NCBI GenBank assembly: GCA_037445555.1
Contig: JBBIKG010000007.1
Span: 45,526-109,525, forward strand
Length of the DNA: 64,000 bases
Source of the DNA: JAAYJT01 sp037445555
GTDB lineage: Bacteria; Bacteroidota; Bacteroidia; Bacteroidales; JAAYJT01
Direction: 5' to 3'
The notes beneath the pieces were generated by a model, which did not search any database, was not told the DNA's origin, and was given only the letters and a program-made list of their open reading frames with translations. Below are positions 16,615 through 26,192 of this stretch, piece after piece; position 1 is the stretch's first letter, and each line of letters starts with the position of its first letter. Position numbers and translations under genes: made by a program.

Positions 16615-17961
16615 TTATTGCGAAAGCACTTCCTGATAGGCCGTTGTGACTGCTTTCCGACCAGGCCCAAAAATTTGCTGCAGCGCATTCAGTACCTGGG
16701 ATTTCTGCGATTGCTCAATTACAAACGTGATATTATTTGAGCTGGCGCCCAATGAGATCATCCGTACGTTGAAGGGTTTGATCAACCGCATGATTTCAGC
16801 TACATGGCCCGGTTCGAGGACAGCACCCACCACGCACACAATACACCGGTCCTGCTCAATATCCACCCGACCGAGCTTTTCGAGCTCCGCTTCCAGCGCC
16901 GGTAACTTCGATGTATCTTCGATGGTCATCGAAACAGATACTTCGGAGGTAGTCACCACATCTACCGGTACGCGTGCCTGTTCAAAAACGGCAAAGAGCC
17001 GGCCAAGAAAGCCATAGGCGTTGAACATGCGCGCAGAGGTGATACGCAAAATGGTGATATTGTCTTTGGCTGCTATGGCGCTGATGCCCGATCCACTCTT
17101 TTGGGCATTGATCAGTGTGCCGGGAGCATCCGGATCAAGCGAGTTTTTAAGCTGTATAGGTATTTGCCGTTGGCGTGCAGGCAATACGCACGAGGGATGG
17201 AGTATTTTGGCTCCGAAATAAGCCAGCTCTGCTGCCTCGGCATATGAAAGCCTGCGTACAGGCCTGGTGTTTGCCACATGTCGGGGATCGTTGTTGTGCA
17301 GGCCGTCGATATCGGTCCATATCTCGATAACCGGAGCATGTATGGCTGCTCCTATAAGCGTGGCGCTATAATCGCTTCCGCCGCGTTTGAGGTTGGCGAC
17401 CTTTCCCTGTGGATTAGCCGCAATGAAACCCTGGGTCACATAAAAATGGTTCTCATGTATCACAGGCCGCAGGCGCGTTGAAATATCCTCCAGATCGGGT
17501 TCACCATCCGAGTTGAGGCGGATAAAATCCAGTGCATGAATAAGTGTGCCCGGGGTACCTGAAAGATTCAGAAATGCATTGAATATGAAAGAAGTTGAAA
17601 GCTCGCCGACAGCCAGCAAGGCATTTTCGGCATCAGGGGAATGCGGATGCCTGAGAAGTTGCTGAGCCTGCAAAAAATATATATTCACCTCCTCCTGGAT
17701 ACGGAGGGTATCCCAATGATTGACAAACAACTCCTCACAATGCATGAAAAAATTTCGGCTGATATTTTCCAGAGTCAGGTCTGCCAGCAGAGGATTGCCA
17801 TTTTTCCATGCTGCGGACACTTCGATCAGGGCGTTGGTCATGCCTGCCATTGCCGAACAAACCACCACCGCCCCGGAGTATCCTCTGACGATGCCCACTG
17901 CAGTCCTGATGCGTGTGGCATTTCCGAGCGATGTGCCTCCAAATTTTAGTACTTTGATCAT
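16615..17961 (-). CDS. lysC: Aspartate kinase (monofunctional)
   Basis: 448 residues. It phosphorylates aspartate to 4-aspartyl phosphate, the committed step to lysine, threonine and methionine. The amino-acid kinase domain carries KFGGTS at 6-11, NLKRGGSDYSATLIG and EIWTDIDG. About 290-445 are paired ACT domains, the usual site of feedback inhibition by lysine or threonine. There is no fused homoserine dehydrogenase, and its direct partner is lysA, so a lysine-sensitive isoform is likely but not provable from sequence. It is the first gene of the operon, divergent from an ACT-domain protein gene. Confidence 0.96.
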   Translation of the reverse strand: MIKVLKFGGTSLGNATRIRTAVGIVRGYSGAVVVCSAMAGMTNALIEVSAAWKNGNPLLADLTLENISRNFFMHCEELFVNHWDTLRIQEEVNIYFLQAQQLLRHPHSPDAENALLAVGELSTSFIFNAFLNLSGTPGTLIHALDFIRLNSDGEPDLEDISTRLRPVIHENHFYVTQGFIAANPQGKVANLKRGGSDYSATLIGAAIHAPVIEIWTDIDGLHNNDPRHVANTRPVRRLSYAEAAELAYFGAKILHPSCVLPARQRQIPIQLKNSLDPDAPGTLINAQKSGSGISAIAAKDNITILRITSARMFNAYGFLGRLFAVFEQARVPVDVVTTSEVSVSMTIEDTSKLPALEAELEKLGRVDIEQDRCIVCVVGAVLEPGHVAEIMRLIKPFNVRMISLGASSNNITFVIEQSQKSQVLNALQQIFGPGRKAVTTAYQEVLSQ

Positions 17962-18037
17962 CTATCTGAATAATAGGCGGCAAAGGTGGCACACATAAGG
18001 CAAGGCAGAAATTTTTCATACGATTTAAACATATTAT

Positions 18038-18045
18038 TAACTTTG
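18038..18045 (+). promoter_or_regulatory. Bacteroidetes -7 element (TAACTTTG) before the ACT-domain gene
   Basis: TAACTTTG matches TAnnTTTG, 17 nt before the ATG. A T-rich stretch at 18011-18016 is at about the right distance for a -33 region. Confidence 0.6.
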
Positions 18046-18062
18046 TGTTAGAAATATAACAT

Positions 18063-18737
18063 ATGATCACAATTGCACAAGCAGTTGATGAGATTATCAG
18101 CCGATCGCCGTTCTTGGAAGAGGCACTGGGTGATGGGTTAATCAATGTCACTTCGCTGGCCCGCCGGCTTCAGCCCGAGGTAGAGCGACGGCTTCACAAA
18201 TCCGTCAAACCCGGCGCTATAGTGATGGCAATCAGCCGCAGGCCCTCCAACATGTCGCTGAAGGTGACCAGGGTGATCAAAGACTTCATGTATGGGCTGG
18301 GCGACACCATTGTACGTTCAGACCTCAGCGAATACACCTTTGCCAATTCAGCGACGCTTACCCGGTGCAACGGATTACTGATGGAGGAAGCCTCACAGAT
18401 GAAGGAGGTGTTTTGCACCATTTCGCAAGGTGTTTTCGAAACCACCCTGGTGGTAAGCAATGCCTTGAACGCGCTCGCACATGATATTTATGCCGGAGAA
18501 AAACTTCTGGCACGTAAAGAAAGGCTGAGCAGTGTAACGCTTCGTTTGCCCGTCACCAATACCGAGGTGTCGGGGGTGTATTATTTTCTGCTAAAAAATC
18601 TGGCCTGGGCGGGCATAAATGTGTGCGAAATTATCTCCACCAGCAACGAGGTAACCTTTGTGGTGGACGAAAAAGATATCAACCGGGCCTTTGGCATCCT
18701 GATGTCACTGAAACAGGAGCATGGGGAAGGCGGGTAA
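18063..18737 (+). CDS. ACT-domain protein, putative amino-acid-responsive regulator
   Basis: 224 residues, no signal peptide or membrane helix. The N-terminal about 60 residues are helical and could form a winged-helix-like fold ('GLINVTSLARRLQPEVERRL'). The C-terminal part (about 155-220) looks like an ACT fold: 'TLRLPVTNTEVSGVYYFLLK' followed by AWAGINVCEIISTSNEVTFV. This arrangement resembles COG2150-type predicted regulators of amino-acid metabolism. It is transcribed divergently from lysC-lysA with 101 bp between, a classic position for a local regulator. Ligand (lysine would be a guess) and DNA binding are inference; the conserved family has no established function that I recognise. Confidence 0.65.
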   Translation: MITIAQAVDEIISRSPFLEEALGDGLINVTSLARRLQPEVERRLHKSVKPGAIVMAISRRPSNMSLKVTRVIKDFMYGLGDTIVRSDLSEYTFANSATLTRCNGLLMEEASQMKEVFCTISQGVFETTLVVSNALNALAHDIYAGEKLLARKERLSSVTLRLPVTNTEVSGVYYFLLKNLAWAGINVCEIISTSNEVTFVVDEKDINRAFGILMSLKQEHGEGG

Positions 18738-18843
18738 AGTTGAGGAATACTGTTGGCAAGTTCATCTCTCACTGCTGGATCAGCTACAAGCCCAAAATTA
18801 GTGCATGTAAACAGCTTGCGTATGAGATTGTTAAAATGCTCGC

Positions 18844-19170
18844 TTAGACACTGTATGGAAAACTGCCCTTATCGGGTATCCGTGTTTCTTCTTTCGAAAA
18901 GTGCAGCAGGTCATTAAGGGCCTTAATATCAGACAGGTTTTTGTCAATGCGGTGAAATCCGCGACGATGATCCTTGTCGAATGCAAGTCCAACATTCCTG
19001 AAAATGTTCAGGTAGCGGGAGGTGGTTTGTAGAGTCCCCCAAGTGTTCAGCAATTCTGCTGGCGTTGCAACCTGTTTTCGACAAAACCATAATCAGTATT
19101 TCGGGCACGAGTATGGGTTTTTCTTTATCGGCCTTGATTTGCAGCGAGTTACTCCTGGGCAAAATACATA
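18844..19170 (-). pseudogene. Frameshifted remnant of a helix-turn-helix protein
   Basis: Two overlapping minus-strand frames give a continuous protein-like sequence if joined near 19050. The first gives KADKEKPILVPEILIMVLSK then TGCNASRIAE. The second gives LNTWGTLQTTSRYLNIFRNV, GLAFDKDHRRGFHRI and a tail ending at the TAA at 18844-18846. The pattern IAxLL...TxSRYLNxxxxxGLxxDKD resembles the N-terminal helix-turn-helix of WYL/HTH_11-type regulators common in Bacteroidota. No intact start is evident and the rest of such a regulator is missing. I read it as a decayed fragment; a sequencing frameshift is also possible. Confidence 0.35.
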
Positions 19171-19195
19171 AACAATCGACCGGTGGCAAGCAGTT

Positions 19196-20029
19196 CTATA
19201 CTGACCGTTGAAACCCCGCCAGGTAATCGGCCACATGTTTTTCGAACAACTGTTGCAGATAACTGAGTAATGGGTGCTTAGTGGCGAAAGGCTTATCATC
19301 AATCCGGTTCACCGGCAACACCCTGCGCGAGGTGCCTGAAATAAACAGGGCGTCAAAATTTCCAATGACGCTGTGATGCACAGTCTGTTCAATCACAGGG
19401 ATACCCTGTGTGGCGCAGAGCTGCATGATGTGCAGCCGGGTGATTCCTTCGAGCACCGTATCCAAGGGAGGGGTGATGAGTGTATTGTTCCGGATAAAAA
19501 ACACATTCGAGCGGCTGCCCTCGGTGATAAAACCATCGCGATCGACCAGCAGCACTTCATAGACCTCACCGGTGGCCTTCACCCGATCGGTGGCCGCTCT
19601 GAGGCTCACATCCATCACTTTTGCGTTGGGATTATGACGTTCGGCAAAAAAAAGACTCACCGGAACTCCGTTTTTATACTGTTCCGCTGTGGGATATTGA
19701 TGCGGGGTGAAGTAAATCAGAGTGCTCATTCTCTGCCTTTCGCCGTGCTGTATTACGATCTTGATGTTTCCGTCGCCGCCGGGATTGGCATCAATCAGTT
19801 GCAGGATATCGTGCAAAAGTTCTTTTTCGGAGTAGGGCAGCGAGACGTGTTCGAGGGCGGCCGTTTTCCACAAACGGTTCAGATGATCTTCAATGAACAG
19901 TGGTATGCCTTGCTGGGAGCGAAAAACCTCGTAGATATATTTTTCAGGCTTTCCGAAGCAGATTTCAAATGTGTCGACAGAAGTCAGCTTCCCATCTGCA
20001 AGAAAGAAGGTACGTGTGCAGTCGGTCAT
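19196..20029 (-). CDS. Class IV PLP aminotransferase (IlvE/PabC/D-amino-acid aminotransferase-like)
   Basis: 277 residues, the size of aminodeoxychorismate lyases and D-amino-acid aminotransferases rather than full-length IlvE. Family signatures visible are YEVFRSQQGIPLFIEDHLNR near the start, a lysine in ATDRVKATGEVYEVLLVDRD as the likely PLP anchor, and the class IV signature GFITEGSRSNVFFI, followed by TPPLDTVLEGITR. The precise reaction (branched-chain transamination, 4-aminobenzoate formation, or D-alanine transamination) cannot be decided without alignment. It follows the HerA-like gene by 21 bp on the same strand and may be co-transcribed with it. Confidence 0.82.
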   Translation of the reverse strand: MTDCTRTFFLADGKLTSVDTFEICFGKPEKYIYEVFRSQQGIPLFIEDHLNRLWKTAALEHVSLPYSEKELLHDILQLIDANPGGDGNIKIVIQHGERQRMSTLIYFTPHQYPTAEQYKNGVPVSLFFAERHNPNAKVMDVSLRAATDRVKATGEVYEVLLVDRDGFITEGSRSNVFFIRNNTLITPPLDTVLEGITRLHIMQLCATQGIPVIEQTVHHSVIGNFDALFISGTSRRVLPVNRIDDKPFATKHPLLSYLQQLFEKHVADYLAGFQRSV

Positions 20030-20050
20030 TAGGGCAGTATTTGGGGTGAA

Positions 20051-21628
20051 TTACCTGCGTCGGCTTCCGCCAAAGATTGAGCCAAGGATTCCGCGTACCA
20101 GCTGGCGCCCGATTTCGTTGCCTATGGTACGAGTAACCGTTGACGTGGCCTGGCGGGTAAGCTGCCCGAAAATATCGCCGCCGGTGCTTCGGCGCTGAGC
20201 CTGTTCGGCGCGCTCTTTGGCAGCTTTGGCGCGAGCCAGAGCTGCTTCCTGTCTCAAACGTGCAGCTTCTTCCTTCGTTCTTGCAGCTTCTTCTTTGGCT
20301 CGCTGGGCGGCTTCGGCGTCTGCCTGCTTGCGCGATTGCTCGGCAGCCACACGGCTGTTGAGCAGCTCATACGCCGATTCACGGTCAATGGTTTGATCGT
20401 ACACACCAAATACTGGCGAAGTTTTTACAATCCTGGCGCGATCGGAAGCCTCGATGGGTCCTATCTGCGAGCAGGGAGGCAGAATAAAAGCACGCTCCAC
20501 CATGGCAGGGATCCCTTTATGGTCGAGAAAGGATACCAACGCTTCGCCCACTCCGAGTTCGGTGATGGCCGACTCTACGTCAAGTTTTGGATTTACGCGG
20601 AAGGTGGTAGCCGCTGCCTTTACGGCTTTCTGGTCGCGCGGAGTATAGGCGCGCAGGGCATGCTGCACGCGGTTGCCTAGCTGGCCAAGCACCATGTCGG
20701 GGATATCGAGGGGGTTTTGAGTCACAAAATACACACCCACACCCTTTGATCGTATCAGTCGAACCACCTGCTCAATTTTTTCGAGCAGTACCCTGGGGGC
20801 ATCGGAAAACAGGAGGTGGGCCTCGTCAAAGAAGAATACCAGCTTGGGCTTTTCGGGGTCGCCCACCTCGGGTAGTTCTTCGAACAGCTCGCTGAGCAGC
20901 CATAACAGGAAGGTGGAATATACCCTGGGCGACTGCATCAACCGTGTCGATGCCAGAATATTGATCAGCCCGCGCCCGTCGGCATCGGTCTGCAACAGGT
21001 CATTGATGTCGAAGGCAGGCTCGCCGAAGAAATGTGACCCGCCCTGGTCCTGAAGCACAAGCAGATTGCGCTGGATAGAACCTATGCTTGCCGCCGAAAT
21101 ATTGCCATAGGCCGTGGTGAACTGTGCCCTGTTCTGGCCTACATAATCGAGCAGCGAGCTGAGGTCTTTCATATCAAGCAGAAGAAGACCGTTGTCGTCG
21201 GCGATGCGAAAAACGATATTCAGCACGCCAGCCTGAGTATCGTTGAGATTAAGCAGTCGCGAAAGCAGCAGGGGCCCCATTTCAGAAATTGTCGTTCGCA
21301 ACGGGTGGCCATTTTCGCCAAAGACGTCATAAAACACCACCGGAAAACCCATATTGGTGTATCCGTCGAGCGAAAGCTTATCGATGCGTTCCTGAATCTT
21401 TGGATTAGGTACGCCCGGCTTGCTGATACCCGACACATCCCCTTTAATATCGGTGATAAACACAGGTACTCCCTGCATGCTAAACGATTCGGCAATCACT
21501 TGCAGGGTAATAGTTTTTCCGGTCCCGGTGGCTCCGGTGATCAGGCCATGCCGGTTGGCCATTTTGGGATTGAGATGAAGCTCAAGGGCCGATTTGGCTA
21601 TAAGAGTTGGGGCATTTGGGTAAGCCAT
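20051..21628 (-). CDS. HerA-like/DUF853 ATPase
   Basis: 525 residues from the ATG at 21628; an upstream in-frame start would add a 16-residue leader that overlaps the promoter. Walker A is GATGTGKT at 32-39 and Walker B is LVFFFDEAHLLF near residue 270, with a sensor-like VYFVTQNPLDIPD. This is the DUF853/helicase-HerA C-terminal family of hexameric DNA-translocase-like ATPases; its cellular role is poorly defined. A charged Ala/Arg/Glu-rich coiled coil (about 430-490) precedes a glycine/arginine-rich tail ending in FGGSRRR. No NurA nuclease gene is nearby, so a canonical HerA-NurA end-resection role is not supported here. Confidence 0.9.
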   Translation of the reverse strand: MAYPNAPTLIAKSALELHLNPKMANRHGLITGATGTGKTITLQVIAESFSMQGVPVFITDIKGDVSGISKPGVPNPKIQERIDKLSLDGYTNMGFPVVFYDVFGENGHPLRTTISEMGPLLLSRLLNLNDTQAGVLNIVFRIADDNGLLLLDMKDLSSLLDYVGQNRAQFTTAYGNISAASIGSIQRNLLVLQDQGGSHFFGEPAFDINDLLQTDADGRGLINILASTRLMQSPRVYSTFLLWLLSELFEELPEVGDPEKPKLVFFFDEAHLLFSDAPRVLLEKIEQVVRLIRSKGVGVYFVTQNPLDIPDMVLGQLGNRVQHALRAYTPRDQKAVKAAATTFRVNPKLDVESAITELGVGEALVSFLDHKGIPAMVERAFILPPCSQIGPIEASDRARIVKTSPVFGVYDQTIDRESAYELLNSRVAAEQSRKQADAEAAQRAKEEAARTKEEAARLRQEAALARAKAAKERAEQAQRRSTGGDIFGQLTRQATSTVTRTIGNEIGRQLVRGILGSIFGGSRRR

Positions 21629-21651
21629 AAGAGGTAATGTTGATTTTCTGA

Positions 21652-21659
21652 CAAAAATA
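21652..21659 (-). promoter_or_regulatory. Bacteroidetes -7 element (TATTTTTG) for the HerA-like gene
   Basis: On the minus strand it reads TATTTTTG, matching TAnnTTTG, 23 nt before the ATG at 21628. It supports the shorter start. Confidence 0.5.
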
Positions 21660-21842
21660 ATGGATTTGATCGTCAAATGCTACCGGAGGCAACTCCTGAA
21701 AAAATAGCGGACACCCTGCCTGGCGAAATCCCTGCAAAGGACTAATTTTACATTAGTAAGATGAGGAAGATTTCAGAGCCATGCATTTCCTGTTAAGCCT
21801 AATACGATGACAGGCTGCCTTCGGCTCATCACAATACAATAC

Positions 21843-22691
21843 ATGAGACGAATTTTATTATCTCTTTGCTTTATCCTCGCCGCAGCTACTCCGAAGTTTC
21901 CTTTGCCTACCGATACCAAGGAGCTTCGCCTGATGACCTACAACATACGTTTTGCCAATCCCGCTGACACACCGCATACGTGGGAGGCAAGAAAATCGTT
22001 GATAATCAGACAGGTTCTGAATTTTGCGCCGGATATTGCCGGGTTTCAGGAAGCATTGCACATGCAGGTGTCAGATCTGGAGATGGCGCTGAGAGGATAC
22101 ATGCGTGTTGGTGTAGGGCGCGACGATGGCTCAACGGCAGGGGAGTATTCGCCTATTTTTTTTACCCAAAGCCGGTTTGATCTTCTCGATCATGGAACCC
22201 TTTGGCTGTCCGAAACTCCTGACTCTCCATCAAAAGGCTGGGATGCGGCACTGCCGCGCATCGCCACCTGGGCTATGCTAAGGGAGCGAGGATCAGGGCA
22301 GAAATACCTTGCCGTAAATACTCATTTCGACCATGTAGGTCAACTGGCCCGGCTGATGAGCGTACACCTGCTCATGCGCTTCTTTGGGCAGGATCGGTTC
22401 GGCGACTGCCGGCCCTTGCTTATGGGCGATTTTAACATGGCTCCGACATCCGAGCCATACATCTGGCTGTCTGGGTACCCTGCGTTGGCGGATGCATTCA
22501 CACGAGCGGAACACCACCTCGGACCTGCGGGTACATTCAACGGAATCAGGTTTGGCCAGCAAGGCGATCGGATCGACTATATATTTGTTGCTCAAGGCAT
22601 GAGAGTATCCCGTTACGAAACCCTTGCGGAATCAGTCGGGGGTATTCTTCCGTCTGACCACTGGCCGGTAATGGTAATTTTAATACCATAA
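21843..22691 (+). CDS. Secreted endonuclease/exonuclease/phosphatase (EEP) family hydrolase
   Basis: 282 residues from the ATG at 21843, which begins a signal peptide; an in-frame start 36 bp upstream is less plausible. The mature protein shows the EEP pattern: LRLMTYNIRFANP (metal-binding Asn), GFQEALHMQ (catalytic Glu), VNTHFDHVG (His), GDFNMAPTS (Asp/Asn pair) and the terminal SDHWPV (Asp-His). This fold includes DNase I-like nucleases, sphingomyelinases and phosphodiesterases. The short 'exported EEP' proteins of Bacteroidota are of unknown substrate. It stands alone between the divergent HerA-like gene and the tricorn-like protease. Confidence 0.9.
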   Translation: MRRILLSLCFILAAATPKFPLPTDTKELRLMTYNIRFANPADTPHTWEARKSLIIRQVLNFAPDIAGFQEALHMQVSDLEMALRGYMRVGVGRDDGSTAGEYSPIFFTQSRFDLLDHGTLWLSETPDSPSKGWDAALPRIATWAMLRERGSGQKYLAVNTHFDHVGQLARLMSVHLLMRFFGQDRFGDCRPLLMGDFNMAPTSEPYIWLSGYPALADAFTRAEHHLGPAGTFNGIRFGQQGDRIDYIFVAQGMRVSRYETLAESVGGILPSDHWPVMVILIP

Positions 22692-22820
22692 GGCACGGGG
22701 GTGCCGACAGCCTCAGGAATACAAGTCGGTTTCTCTTTTCGATGAAAGATCCCGGACGGAAAAAGCCTTGATTTCAGCTTTATTTGTACCTTGGCCGCCA
22801 TTAATATAACCTTTCACATC

Positions 22821-25800
22821 ATGAAAACACTTTATCTAAAATTAGCTGCTTTACTACTTTTCGCCGGTTTTTCGAAAGGGATTGCCGCCATGGACGATGC
22901 CCGCCTGCTCAGGTATCCTGACATCAATAAAGACCTCGTCGTATTCGTGTATGCGGGCGATATCTGGTCGGTGAATGCCGCAGGAGGCCAGGCAAGGCGC
23001 CTTACTTCACACGAAGGGCTTGAATTGTTTCCAAAGATCTCACCTGACGGCCGCTGGATAGCCTTCTCGGCCGAATACTCCGGCAACCGGCAGATTTGGG
23101 TGATGCCGTCTGAAGGAGGTACGGCACGCCAGCTCACCTTTTACAACTCTGTGGGAGTAATGCCCCCGCGTGGAGGTTTTGATAATGTGGTGCTGCAATG
23201 GACTGCTGACAGCAAGCAGATTATGATACGCGCCAACCGCACCACCTTTGGCGAGCGACAGGGGCGGTACTTCATGGTAAACATCGACGGAGGCCTTGAG
23301 AAACCTTTACCCGTGGTCAACGGGGGTTTCGGATGCCTATCGCCCGACGGAAAACAACTGTGCTTCACCCCGGTGGACCGTGAATTCCGTACCTGGAAAC
23401 GTTACAAAGGCGGTCGCGCTACCGAATTATGGACCTATGATCTGACCAAGAGTACATCCGAGCAGATCACCCAATGGACAGGCGCTGATCAGTGGCCGAT
23501 ATGGATAGGCGAAAATATCTTTTTTGTCAGCGACCGCGACCTGAGGCTCAACTTCTACAAATACGAAACCCGGACAAAGAACATCACTCAGCTCACCTTC
23601 CACAAAGAGTTTGACGTGATGTGGCCGTCAGGAAAAGACGGAAAAATAGTGTATGAAAACGGGGGTATCCTGTATGCGATGAACACCGGCACAGGGGTAT
23701 CGCAAAAAATCACTGTCAGCATCAAATACGATAATCCAAACCTTGTTGCATACTACAAAAATGTTAAAGACGACATACACAGCTTTTCGGTTTCGCCCTC
23801 CGGAAAACGTGCCTTGTTTGACGCCCGCGGCGATATCTTTTCAGTGCCTGCCGAAAACGGGGTGATCGAGAACCTTACCGAAACGCAAGGCGTTCGTGAA
23901 ATTTATCCTATGTGGTCGCCCGACGGGAAATATATCTCATACATCAGCGATGCTACCGGAGAATATGAGATTTATCTGCTCGAAAACAAAAAAGGGGCAA
24001 AACCCAGGCAGCTAACCTCGGGTTCCTCGGCGTGGAAATACCAACCCGAATGGTCGCCCAACAGCCGCTACCTGGTATACAGTGACCGGACTCTGAAGAT
24101 GTGGCTGCTGGACGCAGAAACCGGAAAACAAACGGAAGTGGATAATGCCGCCTATAATGAAATCAGAGGATACAGCTTCTCGCCCGACAGCGAGTGGATA
24201 ACCTACAGCAAGGAGTCGGCCAATGGTCTGTCGGCCGTGTGGGTATATCACATTCCCACTGACAAAGCTACTCAGCTGACCAACGATCTTTTTGGCGATC
24301 GCGAACCTGTATTCAGCCGCTGCGGTAAGTTTCTTTTCTTTATTTCGAACCGGGATTTCAACCTTGCCTTTTCAAGTTTTGAATTTGACTATCTGTATAA
24401 CCGCTCCGCCAAAATTTACGTGGTGGCATTGAAAAATGACGGCACTCGAATGTTTAAGGACAAAAACGACGCAGAACCTATTGTCGAGGAGAAGAAACCT
24501 GAAATCGTCGAAAAGGATGCCAAAGCTCCTGCAAAGGATGCCAAAGCCGCCGCAGCTACTTCGACTGTAAAAGATGCCCCCAGGAAAGATGAAAAACCAA
24601 AAGTAGTAATCGACTTTGACGGCATCAATAACCGGGTGGAGGTTTTGCCTGTGGCAGCCGGCGACTTCCGCATCGTAGGGGCAGCAGACGGAGGCCTGCT
24701 CTTCGTGACCGAAGGCAAGCTCATACGCTTCAATGCCGCTGACCAGAAAACCGAAGAAATCATGGAGCGGGCAGGAATGGTAATACCCACCGCCGATGGA
24801 AAAATGTTTATGTACCGCTCAGGCAGCGACTACGGCATTGCCAAGATTGCGCCAAATCAGCGGGCCGGAACTGGTAAACTGAACCTGGACCGCATGGAAA
24901 TGAAAATTGACCCGCGCAAGGAATGGGATCAGATTTATGTGGACGGCTGGCGCATCTTCCGCGATTATTTTTATGTCGACAACCTGCATGGTGTGGACTG
25001 GGCAGGGCTTAGAAAAAACTATAACGAATTATTGCCCTTTGTCGGACATCGCTTCGATCTGGACTATATCATCAATGAAATTATATCAGAAGCCAATGCA
25101 GGCCATGCCTACGGCGACTGGGGCGATTTTGCCAGGGTAAAAAGGGTCAATAACGGATTGTTGGGTGCGGTGCTTTCAGCCGACGAAAAATCGGGCCGAT
25201 ACAAAATCGAAAAGATCTATGAGGGTGAAAACTGGAACCCCGCCCGCCGTTCACCTCTAACGGAATCCGGTGTAAACGTTAAACAAGGCGATTGCCTGAT
25301 CAGCATCAATGGCAAGGAAGTTACCATCAAGGATAACCCCTATGCCTTTCTTGAGAACATGGCCGGACAAATGGTTGAAATCTCTGTAAGTGCCACCGGA
25401 AAAGCCTCTGATGCGAAAACCTACACGATCAAACCCATCGACAGCGAACAGGAGTTGATGCACTTCAACTGGGTAAACGAGCGAAGAGCAATGGTGGATA
25501 AGCTTTCGGGAGGCAGGATTGGTTATATCTACGTTCCAAACACCTCTACCGATGGAAACCGCGAACTTTTCAGGGGTATGTACACTTATCATAACAAAGA
25601 GGCTCTCATCATCGATGACCGTTACAACGGCGGAGGTTTTATCCCCGACCGGATGATCGACCTTCTGGATCGCACCACACTCAACTACTGGCACCGAAAC
25701 GGCCTGTGGCCAAACAAGGCTCCGGCAATCGCTCACGACGGACCTAAGGTCATGTTGATCAACGGATACTCTTCATCGGGGGGCGATGCTTTTCCATATT

Positions 25801-26138
25801 ACTTTAAAAAACTCGGCCTCGGTAAACTCATAGGCACCCGCACCTGGGGCGGACTCATAGGCATTTCAGGCAATGCCAGGCTTGTAGATGGCGGCTATAT
25901 CTCTGTGCCGCGCTTTGGCATCTTCGACGAAAACGAACAATGGATCATCGAAGGTATAGGCGTTTACCCCGATATCGAAGTGGTTGACCGGCCCGAGCAG
26001 CTGGCCAAAGGCATAGACCCGGGAATTGAAAAGGCGGTGGAGGTACTGCTCAGGGAGTTGGAATCCAGGCCGGTGAAAAAAGTTAATATACCAAAGCCAC
26101 CCGACCGGTCAAAATGGATTGAGGTGGAAATCAAATAA
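22821..26138 (+). CDS. Tricorn-like S41 family serine protease, secreted
   Basis: 1,105 residues from the ATG at 22821, which opens a signal peptide; a TTG 30 bp upstream is in frame but improbable. Residues about 30-330 and 330-620 are two beta-propeller regions made of WD40/PD40-like strands with repeated SPDG(K/R) turns (ISPDGRWIAFS, WSPDGKYISYI). A charged Lys/Ala/Glu linker follows at about 560-600. Then come a C-terminal C1 helical part, a PDZ domain (about 790-870) and the S41 protease core, with His762 in AGHAYGDWGD and the nucleophile Ser in YSSSGGDAFPY (about 986). Tricorn proteases degrade oligopeptides; the Bacteroidota forms are exported. A strong terminator follows. Confidence 0.95.
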   Translation: MKTLYLKLAALLLFAGFSKGIAAMDDARLLRYPDINKDLVVFVYAGDIWSVNAAGGQARRLTSHEGLELFPKISPDGRWIAFSAEYSGNRQIWVMPSEGGTARQLTFYNSVGVMPPRGGFDNVVLQWTADSKQIMIRANRTTFGERQGRYFMVNIDGGLEKPLPVVNGGFGCLSPDGKQLCFTPVDREFRTWKRYKGGRATELWTYDLTKSTSEQITQWTGADQWPIWIGENIFFVSDRDLRLNFYKYETRTKNITQLTFHKEFDVMWPSGKDGKIVYENGGILYAMNTGTGVSQKITVSIKYDNPNLVAYYKNVKDDIHSFSVSPSGKRALFDARGDIFSVPAENGVIENLTETQGVREIYPMWSPDGKYISYISDATGEYEIYLLENKKGAKPRQLTSGSSAWKYQPEWSPNSRYLVYSDRTLKMWLLDAETGKQTEVDNAAYNEIRGYSFSPDSEWITYSKESANGLSAVWVYHIPTDKATQLTNDLFGDREPVFSRCGKFLFFISNRDFNLAFSSFEFDYLYNRSAKIYVVALKNDGTRMFKDKNDAEPIVEEKKPEIVEKDAKAPAKDAKAAAATSTVKDAPRKDEKPKVVIDFDGINNRVEVLPVAAGDFRIVGAADGGLLFVTEGKLIRFNAADQKTEEIMERAGMVIPTADGKMFMYRSGSDYGIAKIAPNQRAGTGKLNLDRMEMKIDPRKEWDQIYVDGWRIFRDYFYVDNLHGVDWAGLRKNYNELLPFVGHRFDLDYIINEIISEANAGHAYGDWGDFARVKRVNNGLLGAVLSADEKSGRYKIEKIYEGENWNPARRSPLTESGVNVKQGDCLISINGKEVTIKDNPYAFLENMAGQMVEISVSATGKASDAKTYTIKPIDSEQELMHFNWVNERRAMVDKLSGGRIGYIYVPNTSTDGNRELFRGMYTYHNKEALIIDDRYNGGGFIPDRMIDLLDRTTLNYWHRNGLWPNKAPAIAHDGPKVMLINGYSSSGGDAFPYYFKKLGLGKLIGTRTWGGLIGISGNARLVDGGYISVPRFGIFDENEQWIIEGIGVYPDIEVVDRPEQLAKGIDPGIEKAVEVLLRELESRPVKKVNIPKPPDRSKWIEVEIK

Positions 26139-26192
26139 ATAGAGGAACTGCTGCATAATCAGGATGCCTTCACAGTCATGGAGGCTATTTAT

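Noticed and set aside
17962..18062. A promoter for lysC from CACCTTTG near 17983 (minus strand)
   Set aside because: It misses the T of the TA pair in TAnnTTTG and no other support is visible, so I did not list it.
19373..20032. 219-codon plus-strand frame
   Set aside because: It lies opposite the aminotransferase gene; its sequence has no domain or signal character and it is a shadow of that gene.
20051..21628. HerA-NurA DNA repair or defence locus
   Set aside because: No nurA or other defence gene adjoins it, and the DUF853 type is widespread in chromosomes without such links.
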